Source: an uncultured Bacteroidota bacterium
GTDB lineage: Bacteria > Bacteroidota > Bacteroidia > Chitinophagales > Chitinophagaceae
Reading direction: 5' to 3'
Length of the DNA stretch: 61,652 nucleotides
Assembly (NCBI GenBank): GCA_903853805.1
Contig: CAINUN010000019.1
Span: 1 to 61,652 of the forward strand
The notes under the pieces were generated by a model that worked only from the letters and a program-made list of their open reading frames with translations, made no database searches and had not been told where the DNA came from. The position numbers and the translations under genes are program-made. Shown piece after piece: positions 51,048 to 60,716 of this stretch (the stretch's first letter is position 1; the number at the start of each line of letters is the position of its first letter).

Positions 51048-51638
51048 TTAGAATTGAACCTGTGGCACTTTTTGTGCAGCTTGGTCGGCTTCAAACATAC
51101 CTTTTGTTTGGAAACCCATCATGCCGGCAAGCAAATTGTTAGGGAAAATGCGCAGTTGCGTGTTGTATTCTTGTACTGCATCATTAAAGCCTTTTCGAGC
51201 AACAGTAATTCTGTTTTCTGTGCCTTCGAGTTGTACTTGCAAATCGCGGAAAGCCTCAGTAGCACGAAGTTCAGGATATTTTTCGCTCACTACCATCAAG
51301 CGTCCAAGAGCTTGGCTCAATTCGCCTTGTGCTGCTTGGAATTCCTTCATTTTTTCAGGTGTAATTTTATTAGGATCCACTTGAATAGATGTTGCTCTTG
51401 CGCGTGCATTAATTACATCAGTCAAGGTTTTTTGCTCGAAGTTGGCAGCACCTTTTACGGTGTTTACGAGGTTAGGGACGAGGTCGGAGCGGCGTTGGTA
51501 TTGGTTTTGCACTTCACCCCATTTGCTTTTTGAGTTTTCGTCGAGGGTAACAAGGCTTTTTTGAACATTGCAGGTCATAAAGCCAAGAATAAGTATCAAT
51601 CCGAGGATGATGACTAAGATAAGAGAACCTTTTTTCAT
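51048..51638 (-). CDS. lemA: LemA family protein
   Basis: A 196-residue membrane-anchored protein. An N-terminal hydrophobic helix (SLILVIILGLILILGFM) is followed by the helical LemA domain: NVQKSLVTLDENSKSKWGEV, YQRRSDLVPNLVNTVKG, RITVARKGFNDAVQEYN, and the end FEADQAAQKVPQVQF. Function is not established, but the gene is regularly linked to TPM-domain genes, as here. It is the first gene of a minus-strand operon; its upstream region is 202 bp to kynU. Confidence 0.95.
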   Translation of the reverse strand: MKKGSLILVIILGLILILGFMTCNVQKSLVTLDENSKSKWGEVQNQYQRRSDLVPNLVNTVKGAANFEQKTLTDVINARARATSIQVDPNKITPEKMKEFQAAQGELSQALGRLMVVSEKYPELRATEAFRDLQVQLEGTENRITVARKGFNDAVQEYNTQLRIFPNNLLAGMMGFQTKGMFEADQAAQKVPQVQF

Positions 51639-51816
51639 TGAGATTTAAAAATTTGAAACAAAATTAGGGGAATGTGCAGATGCAGCAATGTGAAAAAACT
51701 GGTAAATATGTGGTATTGTTTGGAGCAAAGGCTACGAAAAACATCCCTCTTATTCAAATACTGAATTTAAAACAGTATTTAATCTAATTGCTTTATGCAT
51801 TTTAACGAGCACAGCT

Positions 51817-51824
51817 TACTTTTG
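51817..51824 (+). promoter_or_regulatory. -7 element of kynU
   Basis: TACTTTTG is a perfect TAnnTTTG element 16 bp before the kynU ATG. The -33 part is poor. Confidence 0.5.
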
Positions 51825-51840
51825 CGCACAAAGTTTTAGC

Positions 51841-53103
51841 ATGCCCACAACCTACGAAGCTAGTTTAGCTTTTGCACAGAGTTTAGATCAAGTTGATGTT
51901 TTTTATCCTTTCCGCGAGCGATTTTTATTCCCTCAACACAATGGAAAAGATGTGCATTATTTCTGTGGGAATTCACTTGGCTTGCAACCTAAAAGTGTTG
52001 GCTATTTGATGGATATGGAATTGGCAGATTGGGCAGAGCATGGTGTAGAAGGTCATTTTAGGGCAAGAAATCCTTGGTTGTCTTACCATAAACTTTTTTC
52101 AGAAAGACTTTCAAAAATAGTGGGCGCTAAACCAACTGAAGTGGTAGCAGCCAATACTTTAACTGTGAATCTTCATCTCCTCATGATTTCATTTTATCGC
52201 CCTACACAAACGCGCTATAAAATCATCATGGAAGCAGGTGCTTTCCCTAGCGATCAATATGCTATGGAAACACAAGCTATGATGCATGGCTTCGACCCTA
52301 ACGATGCAATTATAGAATTGACTCCAAGAACTGGGGAATACATTCTTAGAGAAGAAGACATTCTAAAAGTAATAGAAGATGCAGGTGATAGTCTTGCTGT
52401 GATAATGATGGGTGGTGTAAATTATTATACTGGTCAGTTGTTCAACATGAAAAAGATTACCGAAGTAGCGCATCGTGTCGGTGCTTATGTAGGTTTCGAT
52501 TTAGCACATGCTGTGGGCAATGTTCCACTTCATCTCCATGACTGGAATGTTGACTTTGCTTGTTGGTGTTCCTACAAATATTTAAATTCAGGACCAGGAG
52601 GCGTAGGCGGTATTTTTGTAAATGAACATCATGCTTCTAACCAAAAAGTTTTTCGACTTGCAGGTTGGTGGGGCAATGACGAGGCAACACGTTTCAAAAT
52701 GCAAAAAGGATTTGTACCCACAAAAACTGCCGAAAGTTGGCAGATGAGTAATGCCCCTGTCTTCAACATGGTAGCGCATCATGCTTCGCTCGATATTTAT
52801 GATAAAACTAGTGTGAGTGCATTGCGAGAAAAAAGCGAAGAACTCACGGGTTATTGCACGTTTCTTTTGAATCAATTGACAAACCTTCCTTTTACCATTA
52901 TTACTCCTTCAAATCCAAACGAACGGGGTTGTCAACTCAGTTTGTTGTTTCATGAAAAAGGGAAAGAGATTTTTGATAAACTATCTCAAAATGGTGTGAT
53001 TGCAGATTGGCGCGAACCGAATGTGATTCGTATTGCACCTGTACCATTGTACAACACCTTTGAAGATGTGTATCGTTTTTATGAGATTTTGAAAACTTGC
53101 TAA
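51841..53103 (+). CDS. kynU: Kynureninase
   Basis: PLP enzyme that cleaves L-kynurenine or 3-hydroxykynurenine to (hydroxy)anthranilate and alanine, in tryptophan breakdown or NAD synthesis. At 420 residues it has full length. Motifs: YFCGNSLGLQP (40-50), the aspartate FDLAHAVGN (219-227), and Schiff-base Lys246 in CSYKYLNSGPGG, as in the aminotransferase class V family. The neighbour ribF is 18 bp downstream, so they may be co-transcribed, although the pathways differ. No other kyn gene is in the window. Confidence 0.96.
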   Translation: MPTTYEASLAFAQSLDQVDVFYPFRERFLFPQHNGKDVHYFCGNSLGLQPKSVGYLMDMELADWAEHGVEGHFRARNPWLSYHKLFSERLSKIVGAKPTEVVAANTLTVNLHLLMISFYRPTQTRYKIIMEAGAFPSDQYAMETQAMMHGFDPNDAIIELTPRTGEYILREEDILKVIEDAGDSLAVIMMGGVNYYTGQLFNMKKITEVAHRVGAYVGFDLAHAVGNVPLHLHDWNVDFACWCSYKYLNSGPGGVGGIFVNEHHASNQKVFRLAGWWGNDEATRFKMQKGFVPTKTAESWQMSNAPVFNMVAHHASLDIYDKTSVSALREKSEELTGYCTFLLNQLTNLPFTIITPSNPNERGCQLSLLFHEKGKEIFDKLSQNGVIADWREPNVIRIAPVPLYNTFEDVYRFYEILKTC

Positions 53104-53121
53104 ACATTAAAGCAACTTTTC

Positions 53122-54051
53122 ATGGCAATATTTTTTCAGAACGAACCATTACCGCAGTTTCAAAACGCTGTAATTACTATCGGTACTTTCGATGGTGTTC
53201 ATTTAGGGCACCAACAAATTTTGCAGCATGTAGTTGATCGTGCTAAGGCAGTAAATGGCGAAAGTGTAGTCATTACATTCGAGCCTCACCCTAGAAGATT
53301 ACTATTTCCTGACAAGCCATTAAAATTGCTAACGTCGCTTTCTGTAAAGTTGGATTTGTTACAACAATCGGGCATTAAACATGTAGTAATTGTTCCCTTC
53401 ACACGAGATTTTTCTGAGCTTACTGCAAAAGAATATATCGAAGAGTTTTTGGTGAATAAATTCAAACCTCATTCCATTGTCATTGGCTATGACCATCATT
53501 TTGGTCATGACCGTTCAGGCAATATTGATTTATTGAAAACATTACAGCAACAAAACCATTACCGACTTGAAGAGATTCCAGTGCATTTGATTCAAGAAGC
53601 TTCTGTAAGTTCAACAAAAATACGAATGGCTTTGATGTTAGGGAAAATTGAAGAAGCCAACGAAATGCTCGGACGAAAATTTTCGTTGAAAGGTATTGTT
53701 ATTAAAGGCGATCAACGTGGAAGAATTCTTGGCTTCCCTACTGCGAATATAAAGCTCGTGCAAGAAGATTTATTAGTGCCTTCTAATGGGGTTTATGTTG
53801 TTCATGCTGTTTGGAAAGGTAATCATTTAAAAGGCATGATGAATATTGGCTATAACCCTACATTCTTCATCGAAAAAAAGCAAAATATAGAAGTACATCT
53901 CTTCGATTTCAATAATGAAATTTATGGAGAAGAGCTTGAAGTGCAATTGATATCTTTCTTACGTGAAGAACAAAAATTTCCATCTTTAGACGAATTGAAA
54001 ATGCAATTGAAAGAAGACGAAAAAAAAAGTAGAATTATTTTAGAAAAATAA
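53122..54051 (+). CDS. ribF: Bifunctional riboflavin kinase/FAD synthetase
   Basis: Makes FMN from riboflavin and then FAD, using ATP. The 309-residue protein has the usual length. The N-terminal FAD synthetase (about 10-165) has TIGTFDGVHLGHQQ with the nucleotide-binding HxGH, and the motif SSTKIRMAL near 172-180. The C-terminal riboflavin kinase (about 185-305) has RGRILGFPTANI and NIGYNPTFF. It closely follows kynU, possibly because kynurenine metabolism uses flavin enzymes, but this is inference. It ends at a bidirectional terminator. Confidence 0.97.
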   Translation: MAIFFQNEPLPQFQNAVITIGTFDGVHLGHQQILQHVVDRAKAVNGESVVITFEPHPRRLLFPDKPLKLLTSLSVKLDLLQQSGIKHVVIVPFTRDFSELTAKEYIEEFLVNKFKPHSIVIGYDHHFGHDRSGNIDLLKTLQQQNHYRLEEIPVHLIQEASVSSTKIRMALMLGKIEEANEMLGRKFSLKGIVIKGDQRGRILGFPTANIKLVQEDLLVPSNGVYVVHAVWKGNHLKGMMNIGYNPTFFIEKKQNIEVHLFDFNNEIYGEELEVQLISFLREEQKFPSLDELKMQLKEDEKKSRIILEK

Positions 54052-54083
54052 AAGGGGCTGAATTTTCAACCCCTTCATTTTTT
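54051..54083. terminator. Bidirectional terminator between ribF and hsp20
   Basis: Inverted repeat AAGGGGCTGAA/TTCAACCCCTT with one mismatch and a short loop, flanked by A- and T-runs. It lies between convergent genes. Confidence 0.75.
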
Positions 54084-54085
54084 GT

Positions 54086-54529
54086 TTAGCTGATTTTGAT
54101 TTCTTGAGCAGTCACTACTTCATTTTCCTTTTTAGGAAGCGTAATGTTTAATATACCGTCATTGTACTTTGCAGTAATTCCAGCAACATTGATTTTGTCG
54201 TTGAGTGAGAAACTCCTTTTGAAAGTTTGCATTTTGTATTCTTTTCTTAACCACTTTCCTTTTTCTTCTGATTGTTCTTCTTTGTGCTCATAAGAAATGT
54301 GCAACACATTCTTTTCAACATTTAACTTGAACTCATCTTTATTAAAGCCAGGAGCCATAACATGAAGCTCAAAAGCATTCTCAGTTTCTTGAACATTTAC
54401 TGGGATAGGAGCTGTTTCTTTCCAAGCATCTTCTATCATTAAATTTTGAAACCCATTTTGGAAAATATCTTCCATTAATCCGCCAAAAGTTCTTGGCATT
54501 TGTCCGAAATTTGATTTTGTTGTTATCAT
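54086..54529 (-). CDS. Hsp20/alpha-crystallin small heat-shock protein
   Basis: A 147-residue cytoplasmic holdase chaperone that binds unfolding proteins in large oligomers. The alpha-crystallin domain (about 45-130) includes NAFELHVMAPGFNKDEFKL and KRSFSLNDKINVAGITAKYN, then GILNITLPKK near 122-131, containing the conserved GILxIxxPK motif. The N-terminus has the usual Phe-rich short segment. The gene is alone. I found no clear heat-shock promoter or CIRCE-type repeat in the region to 54821, which otherwise shows only AT-rich sequence. Confidence 0.95.
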   Translation of the reverse strand: MITTKSNFGQMPRTFGGLMEDIFQNGFQNLMIEDAWKETAPIPVNVQETENAFELHVMAPGFNKDEFKLNVEKNVLHISYEHKEEQSEEKGKWLRKEYKMQTFKRSFSLNDKINVAGITAKYNDGILNITLPKKENEVVTAQEIKIS

Positions 54530-54821
54530 AATTTTATGTTTTAGTTTGTTCTCTTTTCCGCAAACTATTTACCAACTAAAAACTTATGCCAGATTGGCTT
54601 TCCAACGAAATGAGTCCAAACATTTTGTCTTGAAACATTCAAAATAACAAGACAATTAGTCTGATTTATTATTCATTAAAAGGGGAAATAATTAGTTGGT
54701 TAAAATAAAATTTAAAAGAAAATTTTTTTTTTCAAAAACCAGATTATCTTTACCATGAACTATTCCAATCCAACCCACTACGAAACGCTAAAAACAATTT
54801 AAATTTCTAACAAAAAAATTG

Positions 54822-54965
54822 ATGGAAAACTTCGTTGATGCATTTGAGTTAACCGACGTAATTGTAGCAGTTTGTATTTTTCTGCTTGGTTATCTCATAG
54901 GCAGAGTTTCTGGTCGTGCAAGATCTAACAGGAAAACCAACTCATCTTCTTGGGATGGGAAATAA
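54822..54965 (+). CDS. Small single-pass membrane peptide
   Basis: A 47-residue frame starting MENFVDAFELTDVIVAVC. It has one hydrophobic helix (about 12-30, DVIVAVCIFLLGYLIG) followed by a basic tail with RVSGRARSNRK. A TATCTTTA element (54745-54752) sits 69 bp upstream. The length, membrane segment and positive-inside tail are plausible for a real small protein, but I know no homologue. It lies between hsp20 (divergent) and the FIST gene (same strand, 101 bp downstream). Confidence 0.5.
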   Translation: MENFVDAFELTDVIVAVCIFLLGYLIGRVSGRARSNRKTNSSSWDGK

Positions 54966-55066
54966 TCTGCTGTAGATATCCCTTTAATACTTTGCTTATT
55001 CCTTTGTAATTTTTGTCTTATTTATTGACATAAAGGAGTATTTTTATCTTGAAAATTTCATTCTTT

Positions 55067-56200
55067 ATGAAAATCGAACAAGCTCACTTCGAAAAAGGAA
55101 ATTGGTATGACCTAAAAGCAGAAAATCCTCATGCTCACCTCGTTCTCGCTTTTGGTAATCGCTTTATTTTAGAAGACAAAGCAATTTTTGATAAGATAAA
55201 AAATCAATTTCCAAAAGCAGAGATTGTTTTAGGTTCTACATCAGGTGAAATATATGCCGATGGTGTAAAAGACGAATCAGTTCATGTTACTTCAATAGAA
55301 TTTGAGAACGCTTGCGTTACTTGTATTACTACTAATATACAAAGTCTTGGTGATAGTAAAGCCACAGGCATTTTTCTTGCACAATCGTTGAAAAAAGAAG
55401 GCTTGAGAATGGTATTCATTCTTTCTGATGGAGGCATTGTTAATGGAACAGAACTTGTTCATAGTTTTTCTGAAGAACTGAAAATGGATATACCTATCAC
55501 CGGTGGACTTGCTGGCGACGGCGATTTATTTACAAGAACATTGGTTGGACTTAATACGACCCCAGAATCAGGTAATGTAGTTGCAATTGGATTTTACGGC
55601 GAAAATTTAGTAATAGGCACAGGCATGATGGGTGGATGGGAAGTATTTGGAATTGAAAGAGAAGTGACACGTTCAGAAAAAAATGTCCTTTACGAAATAG
55701 ATGGTAAATCTGCCCTTGATCTTTATAAAATTTATCTTGGAAAATATGCCGACGAATTGCCAGGCGCAGCCTTACTTTTCCCCTTGGCATTAAAAACAAG
55801 TGACAAAGATTATCTTGTAAGAACCATTCTTTCTATTGATGAAAATAATAAGTCAATGACTTTTGCTGGTAATATTCCTCAAGGTTCTAAAGTAAGGATG
55901 ATGAAAGCGAATATTGACCGATTAATTGACAGTGTTACATATGCTGCACATCATTCTTCAAAGGGCTTTGAAAACACATCACCAGAACTAGCCTTGCTCA
56001 TAAGTTGTGTAGGTCGAAAAATAGTATTAGGGCCACGCGTTGACGAAGAAATTGCTTCTGCAAGGGAAATTTTTGGAAGTAATACCAAAATCGCTGGCTT
56101 CTATTCCTATGGTGAAATCTCTCCGTTTAATAACAGTGTGAAATGTGAATTACATAACCAATCAATGACCATTATTACATTATCAGAACAAAAGCAATAA
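55067..56200 (+). CDS. FIST-domain sensory protein
   Basis: A 377-residue cytoplasmic protein with FIST_N (about 30-220) and FIST_C (about 225-355) domains. FIST_N includes LVLAFGNRFIL, VLGSTSGEIYADG and GLAGDGDLFTRT; FIST_C includes YEIDGKSALDLYKIYLG, LALLISCVGRKIVLG and KIAGFYSYGEISPFN. FIST domains are thought to bind small ligands such as amino acids and often feed signalling enzymes. No kinase or cyclase lies next to it here. I use the ATG at 55067 rather than the TTG at 55049. A partial promoter (TTG at 55025, TATCTTG at 55045) is upstream. Confidence 0.93.
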   Translation: MKIEQAHFEKGNWYDLKAENPHAHLVLAFGNRFILEDKAIFDKIKNQFPKAEIVLGSTSGEIYADGVKDESVHVTSIEFENACVTCITTNIQSLGDSKATGIFLAQSLKKEGLRMVFILSDGGIVNGTELVHSFSEELKMDIPITGGLAGDGDLFTRTLVGLNTTPESGNVVAIGFYGENLVIGTGMMGGWEVFGIEREVTRSEKNVLYEIDGKSALDLYKIYLGKYADELPGAALLFPLALKTSDKDYLVRTILSIDENNKSMTFAGNIPQGSKVRMMKANIDRLIDSVTYAAHHSSKGFENTSPELALLISCVGRKIVLGPRVDEEIASAREIFGSNTKIAGFYSYGEISPFNNSVKCELHNQSMTIITLSEQKQ

Positions 56201-56272
56201 AATCGCAAATAGGTTTATAAAATTGTGCCTTTTTCTTGTTATTTTTCGTTTTCGAAATATTTTCCCCACTAA

Positions 56273-59200
56273 ATGAAAATCTCAAAACTCCTTATCGCTA
56301 ACCGCGGCGAAATTGCTGTACGCATTTCCCGTGCAGCCACTGAATTGCATATCCCAACCGTTGCTATTTATACTTATGAAGACCGCTATTCATTGCACCG
56401 TTACAAAGCCGATGAAGCCTATCAAGTAGGAGAAGATGATGAACCATTGAAGCCCTATTTAGATATTGAAGCCATTATTTACATAGCAAAAGATTGTGGT
56501 GCAAATGCTATTCACCCAGGCTATGGCTTTCTTTCAGAGAACGCAACCTTTGCTCAAAAATGTGCCGACAACGGAATTTTGTTTGTCGGACCAAGCCCTG
56601 AAGCGATGGCAGCACTTGGAGATAAAGTAAGTGCAAAAACGGTAGCTAAAACCGCCAATATCCCATTAATTGAAAGCAATATCGATGCACTGATTGATGA
56701 AACAATTGCATTAAACGAAGCAACACGAATTGGCTACCCACTAATGTTGAAAGCTGCTGCTGGTGGTGGTGGAAGAGGTATGCGTGTAGTGAGAAATGAA
56801 GAAGACCTGAAAAAGGCATTTCATGAGGCAAGAAGCGAAGCCAAAAATGCTTTTGGAGATGATACGGTCTTCCTTGAAAAATTTGTTGAAAACCCAAAGC
56901 ATATTGAAGTGCAAATTGCTGCTGACAGGCACGGCAATATTGTTCATCTTTATGAAAGAGACTGTTCGGTTCAACGTCGCTTTCAAAAAGTAGTAGAGGT
57001 TGCCCCGTCTATCAATTTGAAAGCTAGCACTCGCGAAAAGCTTTATGAGTATGCTATTCGAATTGCGGCAGCTGTTCAATACAATAATCTTGGCACCGTA
57101 GAATTTTTAGTAGATGCCGCCGAAAATATTTATTTCATTGAAGTAAATCCACGCATTCAGGTGGAACATACAGTTACTGAAATGATTACTGGAGTTGATT
57201 TGATAAAGACACAATTGTTTATTGCATCAGACTACAAACTCTCTGACCCTGAAATAGGTTTAGTTGACCAAAAAAGTATTTTAAAAAATGGTTTCGCCAT
57301 ACAATGCCGCATCACCACAGAAGACCCAGTCAATAATTTCAAACCAGATTATGGAACGCTTTTAACTTATAGAAACGCTACTGGATTTGGGGTTCGATTG
57401 GATGAAGGCAGCACCTATCCGGGAATGAAGATTAGCCCTTTCTTCGATAGCATGTTGGTGAAGGTGAGCACGCACGGAAAAAACATGGACGAAGCCGCAC
57501 AAAAAATGCATCGTGCCTTACGTGAGTTTCGGATTCGAGGTGTAAAAAACAATATTCAGTTTCTTGAAAATTTGATAACCAATCAAGATTTCATTGAGGG
57601 AAAAGCTACCGTAAATTTCATTCAGGAACACCCCGAATTGTTGCAATTTTCGGAACGACAAGATAGAGGCACTAAGATGCTTAATTTCTTGGCAGATATC
57701 ACTGTGAATGGCAATCCTGATGTAAAAATAAAAGACAATTACAAGTCCTTTGAGAAACCAATAATCCCACATTACGACCACAATAGTGCTTATCCAAAAG
57801 GTACGAAAGATTTATTGACAGAATTAGGACCGGATGCATTTACAAAATGGTTAAAAGCAGAGCAGAAAATTCAATATACTGATACTACGCTTCGAGATGG
57901 GCATCAATCCTTATTAGCTACCCGAATGCGTACTCATGATATGCTTAAAGTATCGGAAGCATTTGCAAGATTGCATCCTCAAACTTTTAGTATGGAAGTT
58001 TGGGGGGGTGCTACTTTTGATGTTTGTATTCGTTTTTTGAAAGAAGACCCTTGGCAGCGTTTAAAACTCATCAGAAAAGCAGTCCCTAATGTTCTGTTGC
58101 AAATGCTCATTCGTGGCATGAACGGAGTGGGTTACGCTGCATATCCCGATAATCTAATTGAAAAATTTGTTGCGCAATCTTGGGAAAATGGCGTGGATAT
58201 TTTTCGCATTTTCGACTCCTTAAATTGGATGGAAAACGTAGCTCCATGTATTGACATGGTTCGCAAAAAAACTAATGGTTTAGCGGAAGGTTCTTTGTGT
58301 TACACTGGTGATATATTAGACCCGAAAAGAACTAAATACACACTTGAATACTATGTTCGCTTAGCAAAGGATTTGGAAAATGCAGGCGCCCATATCTTAG
58401 GCATCAAAGACATGAGTGGCTTGTTAAAACCTTATGCTGCAAAAGAGCTAATATCCGCATTAAAAGATGCCGTAAAAATCCCTATTCATCTTCATACACA
58501 CGATACGTCTTCATTACAACCTGCGACCTACTTGATGGCAATTGACGCAGGAGTAGATGTGGTGGATTGTTCTTTGGGTGCGTTATCAGGACTGACATCG
58601 CAACCAAATTTCAACGCTGTTGTGGAAATGATGAAATTCCACGAGCGAGAAAATCCATATGATATCAAATCCTTGAATCAGTTTTCAGATTATTGGGAAG
58701 CAGTTCGGGAATATTATTACCCTTTCGAATCGGGACTGAAAGCAAGTGCAGCCGACGTATTTCGCCATGAAATTCCTGGTGGACAATATTCCAATTTGAA
58801 ACCACAAGCTATAGCCCTTGGCTTGGGAGATAAGTTTGATGAAATCAAAGAGATGTACGTGAGCGTCAATGAGATGTTTGGCGACATTGTAAAGGTTACC
58901 CCAAGCTCTAAAGTAGTAGGCGACCTTGCACAATTTATGGTTGCCAATAATCTTTCCCCCGAAGATATATACACTAAAGGTGAGAATATTTCTTTCCCTG
59001 AATCTGTACAGCAGTTTTTTATGGGAGAAATTGGACAGCCTGAAGGTGGTTTTCCAGAAAAATTACAACGCATCATTTTAAAAGATAAAAATCCTTTAAC
59101 AGTTCGCCCGGGAACCCTTACAAAGCCTATTGATTTTGATACAGAATTTCAAGAGTTTCAAAAGCAATTTGGAGGAGATTTAACCCTACTCGATTTTCTA

Positions 59201-59713
59201 TCTTACAAGTTCTATCCAAAAGTTTATGAAGAAGGGTTACAGTTTTGGCGGGAATATGGCGACATATCCGAAGTGACTACGCCTATCTTTTTCTACGGAA
59301 TGAAAATGGGAGAAGACACCACCATTGAAATAGCCAAAGGAAAAACCTTGCTCATTCGTTTATTAAGCATCGGTCCAGTTGATGAACATGGAAAACGAAC
59401 CGTTTTCTTCAAGCTCAATGGGCAAACGCGCAATGTGGAGGTGCAAGATAAATCCATCAAAGTAGAGCATAAAGAAAATCGAAAATTGGATAAATCCAAT
59501 GAAAATCAAATTGGTGCTCCATTACAAGGAATGCTTTCTAAACTTTTAGTGAAAGAAGGCGAACAGGTGAAGAAAAACCAACCGCTTTTTATCATTGAAG
59601 CCATGAAGATGGAAACTGTGATTACAGTACCACATGATTGTAAAATCCAGCTCATAGAATTGAAAGCAGGCACCTTAGTGAGCACAGGTGATTTGGTGAT
59701 GGAATTGGGTTAA
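56273..59713 (+). CDS. pyc: Pyruvate carboxylase
   Basis: Biotin enzyme that makes oxaloacetate from pyruvate, bicarbonate and ATP, replenishing the TCA cycle. The 1146-residue single chain has all domains in order. Biotin carboxylase (about 1-460) has KAAAGGGGRGMRVV and FIEVNPRIQVEHTVTEM. The carboxyltransferase (about 530-800) starts at DTTLRDGHQSLLATR (near 537) and contains the metal-binding HLHTHDTSS. The allosteric/PYC_OADA region follows, and then the biotinyl domain with EAMKMET, Lys1112 being the biotin site. Monocistronic; it ends 2 bp from the convergent PorT-like gene. Confidence 0.97.
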   Translation: MKISKLLIANRGEIAVRISRAATELHIPTVAIYTYEDRYSLHRYKADEAYQVGEDDEPLKPYLDIEAIIYIAKDCGANAIHPGYGFLSENATFAQKCADNGILFVGPSPEAMAALGDKVSAKTVAKTANIPLIESNIDALIDETIALNEATRIGYPLMLKAAAGGGGRGMRVVRNEEDLKKAFHEARSEAKNAFGDDTVFLEKFVENPKHIEVQIAADRHGNIVHLYERDCSVQRRFQKVVEVAPSINLKASTREKLYEYAIRIAAAVQYNNLGTVEFLVDAAENIYFIEVNPRIQVEHTVTEMITGVDLIKTQLFIASDYKLSDPEIGLVDQKSILKNGFAIQCRITTEDPVNNFKPDYGTLLTYRNATGFGVRLDEGSTYPGMKISPFFDSMLVKVSTHGKNMDEAAQKMHRALREFRIRGVKNNIQFLENLITNQDFIEGKATVNFIQEHPELLQFSERQDRGTKMLNFLADITVNGNPDVKIKDNYKSFEKPIIPHYDHNSAYPKGTKDLLTELGPDAFTKWLKAEQKIQYTDTTLRDGHQSLLATRMRTHDMLKVSEAFARLHPQTFSMEVWGGATFDVCIRFLKEDPWQRLKLIRKAVPNVLLQMLIRGMNGVGYAAYPDNLIEKFVAQSWENGVDIFRIFDSLNWMENVAPCIDMVRKKTNGLAEGSLCYTGDILDPKRTKYTLEYYVRLAKDLENAGAHILGIKDMSGLLKPYAAKELISALKDAVKIPIHLHTHDTSSLQPATYLMAIDAGVDVVDCSLGALSGLTSQPNFNAVVEMMKFHERENPYDIKSLNQFSDYWEAVREYYYPFESGLKASAADVFRHEIPGGQYSNLKPQAIALGLGDKFDEIKEMYVSVNEMFGDIVKVTPSSKVVGDLAQFMVANNLSPEDIYTKGENISFPESVQQFFMGEIGQPEGGFPEKLQRIILKDKNPLTVRPGTLTKPIDFDTEFQEFQKQFGGDLTLLDFLSYKFYPKVYEEGLQFWREYGDISEVTTPIFFYGMKMGEDTTIEIAKGKTLLIRLLSIGPVDEHGKRTVFFKLNGQTRNVEVQDKSIKVEHKENRKLDKSNENQIGAPLQGMLSKLLVKEGEQVKKNQPLFIIEAMKMETVITVPHDCKIQLIELKAGTLVSTGDLVMELG

Positions 59714-59715
59714 TG

Positions 59716-60393
59716 TCAGAAGATATACATTAACCTCAATGCCCAAAGATTATTGAATTGCTCTGAACGACCATAACCCGGAGGGATATCTTTTCTGATG
59801 GGCATGATAGAATATTGGAAACGTAAATTGAGAAACAAGCCACCTTTTAAATGTAGGTTACCTGCTAAAATAAAATTGACGTCTCCTTTGAAAAACTTAA
59901 AGGTATCGGTTTCAACAGGTCGTGGTCCACTTCCATCATCAACTACTATTTCTTCTTTTGAAGAAAGTAATTGAGAATAGGAAAACCCAGCTCCAAAATG
60001 ACTTTTCCTTTTGTCGAAATAATTAATCTGTAGCGGTATCTCTACGTAATTCAAATTGATTTTGTAAGTGTTGATATAAACACCTGACCAACCACTTTCT
60101 TGAACTCTGTTTCCTCTGCTTCCTTTTTGTGAATACAATAACTCCATACTCAATGCAAGTTCTTCATCAAGCCTTGCATACATAATACCGCCAACATTAA
60201 GGCCTGCCTTATGATAACCTGCATAACTATCCCCATCTACTTGAGAAAAATTCCCGCCCAAAAGCAAGCCTCCAAAAAAAGTATGTGGGTCTTCCACATA
60301 ATAACTTGAAGGGTTCTGTGCTTTCAATAATAAGGGTGAATAATTAAATAAAAGTGCAAAAACTATTGCTGCTATTTTTTGTAATTTGCCCAT
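59716..60393 (-). CDS. PorT-like outer-membrane barrel
   Basis: A 225-residue exported protein with a signal peptide (MGKLQKIAAIVFALLFNYS, ending LKAQ). Alternating strands are typical of the PorT/outer-membrane beta-barrel family (TFFGGLLLGGNFSQVDGD, KAGLNVGGIMYARLDEEL, YVEIPLQINYF), with an aromatic end NLWALRLMYIF. Function unknown; PorT itself belongs to the T9SS, but this general barrel fold is broadly used. Its start codon is only 14 bp from the divergent gene at 60408. Confidence 0.85.
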   Translation of the reverse strand: MGKLQKIAAIVFALLFNYSPLLLKAQNPSSYYVEDPHTFFGGLLLGGNFSQVDGDSYAGYHKAGLNVGGIMYARLDEELALSMELLYSQKGSRGNRVQESGWSGVYINTYKINLNYVEIPLQINYFDKRKSHFGAGFSYSQLLSSKEEIVVDDGSGPRPVETDTFKFFKGDVNFILAGNLHLKGGLFLNLRFQYSIMPIRKDIPPGYGRSEQFNNLWALRLMYIF

Positions 60394-60407
60394 CGAACCT
60401 GTGAAAA

Positions 60408-60716
60408 ATGAGCTTCAAATATACTCCAAACACTTTAAAGAAATTAGAACAGCTACTTGATGAGGCACGTTATATTGTGCGTTATGAAAAGGGGAATTTC
60501 AATTCAGGTTATTGTATTTTGGAAGAAAGAAGAGTTGTAGTAATCAATAAATTTCTGAATATTGAAGGTCGAATAAATGCATTAATTGAAATCTTACCTA
60601 CTGTCAATATTATTCAAGAAGATTTAAGTGGAGAAATGATAAAGTGGTGGAAACAACTTCAAGAAAATGCTGTCAATGAAAATGATTCTTCGGTACAAAC
60701 TCAAATGGAATTGTAA
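60408..60716 (+). CDS. Conserved small protein of unknown function
   Basis: A 102-residue cytoplasmic protein: FKYTPNTLKKLEQLLDEARYIVRYEKGNFNSGYC, then EERRVVVINKFLNIEGRINALIEIL and a helical acidic tail. I recall similar conserved proteins in Bacteroidota next to PhnP-like genes. No function is known to me. Its stop abuts the GTG start of the next gene, so they are probably translated together. Confidence 0.82.
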   Translation: MSFKYTPNTLKKLEQLLDEARYIVRYEKGNFNSGYCILEERRVVVINKFLNIEGRINALIEILPTVNIIQEDLSGEMIKWWKQLQENAVNENDSSVQTQMEL

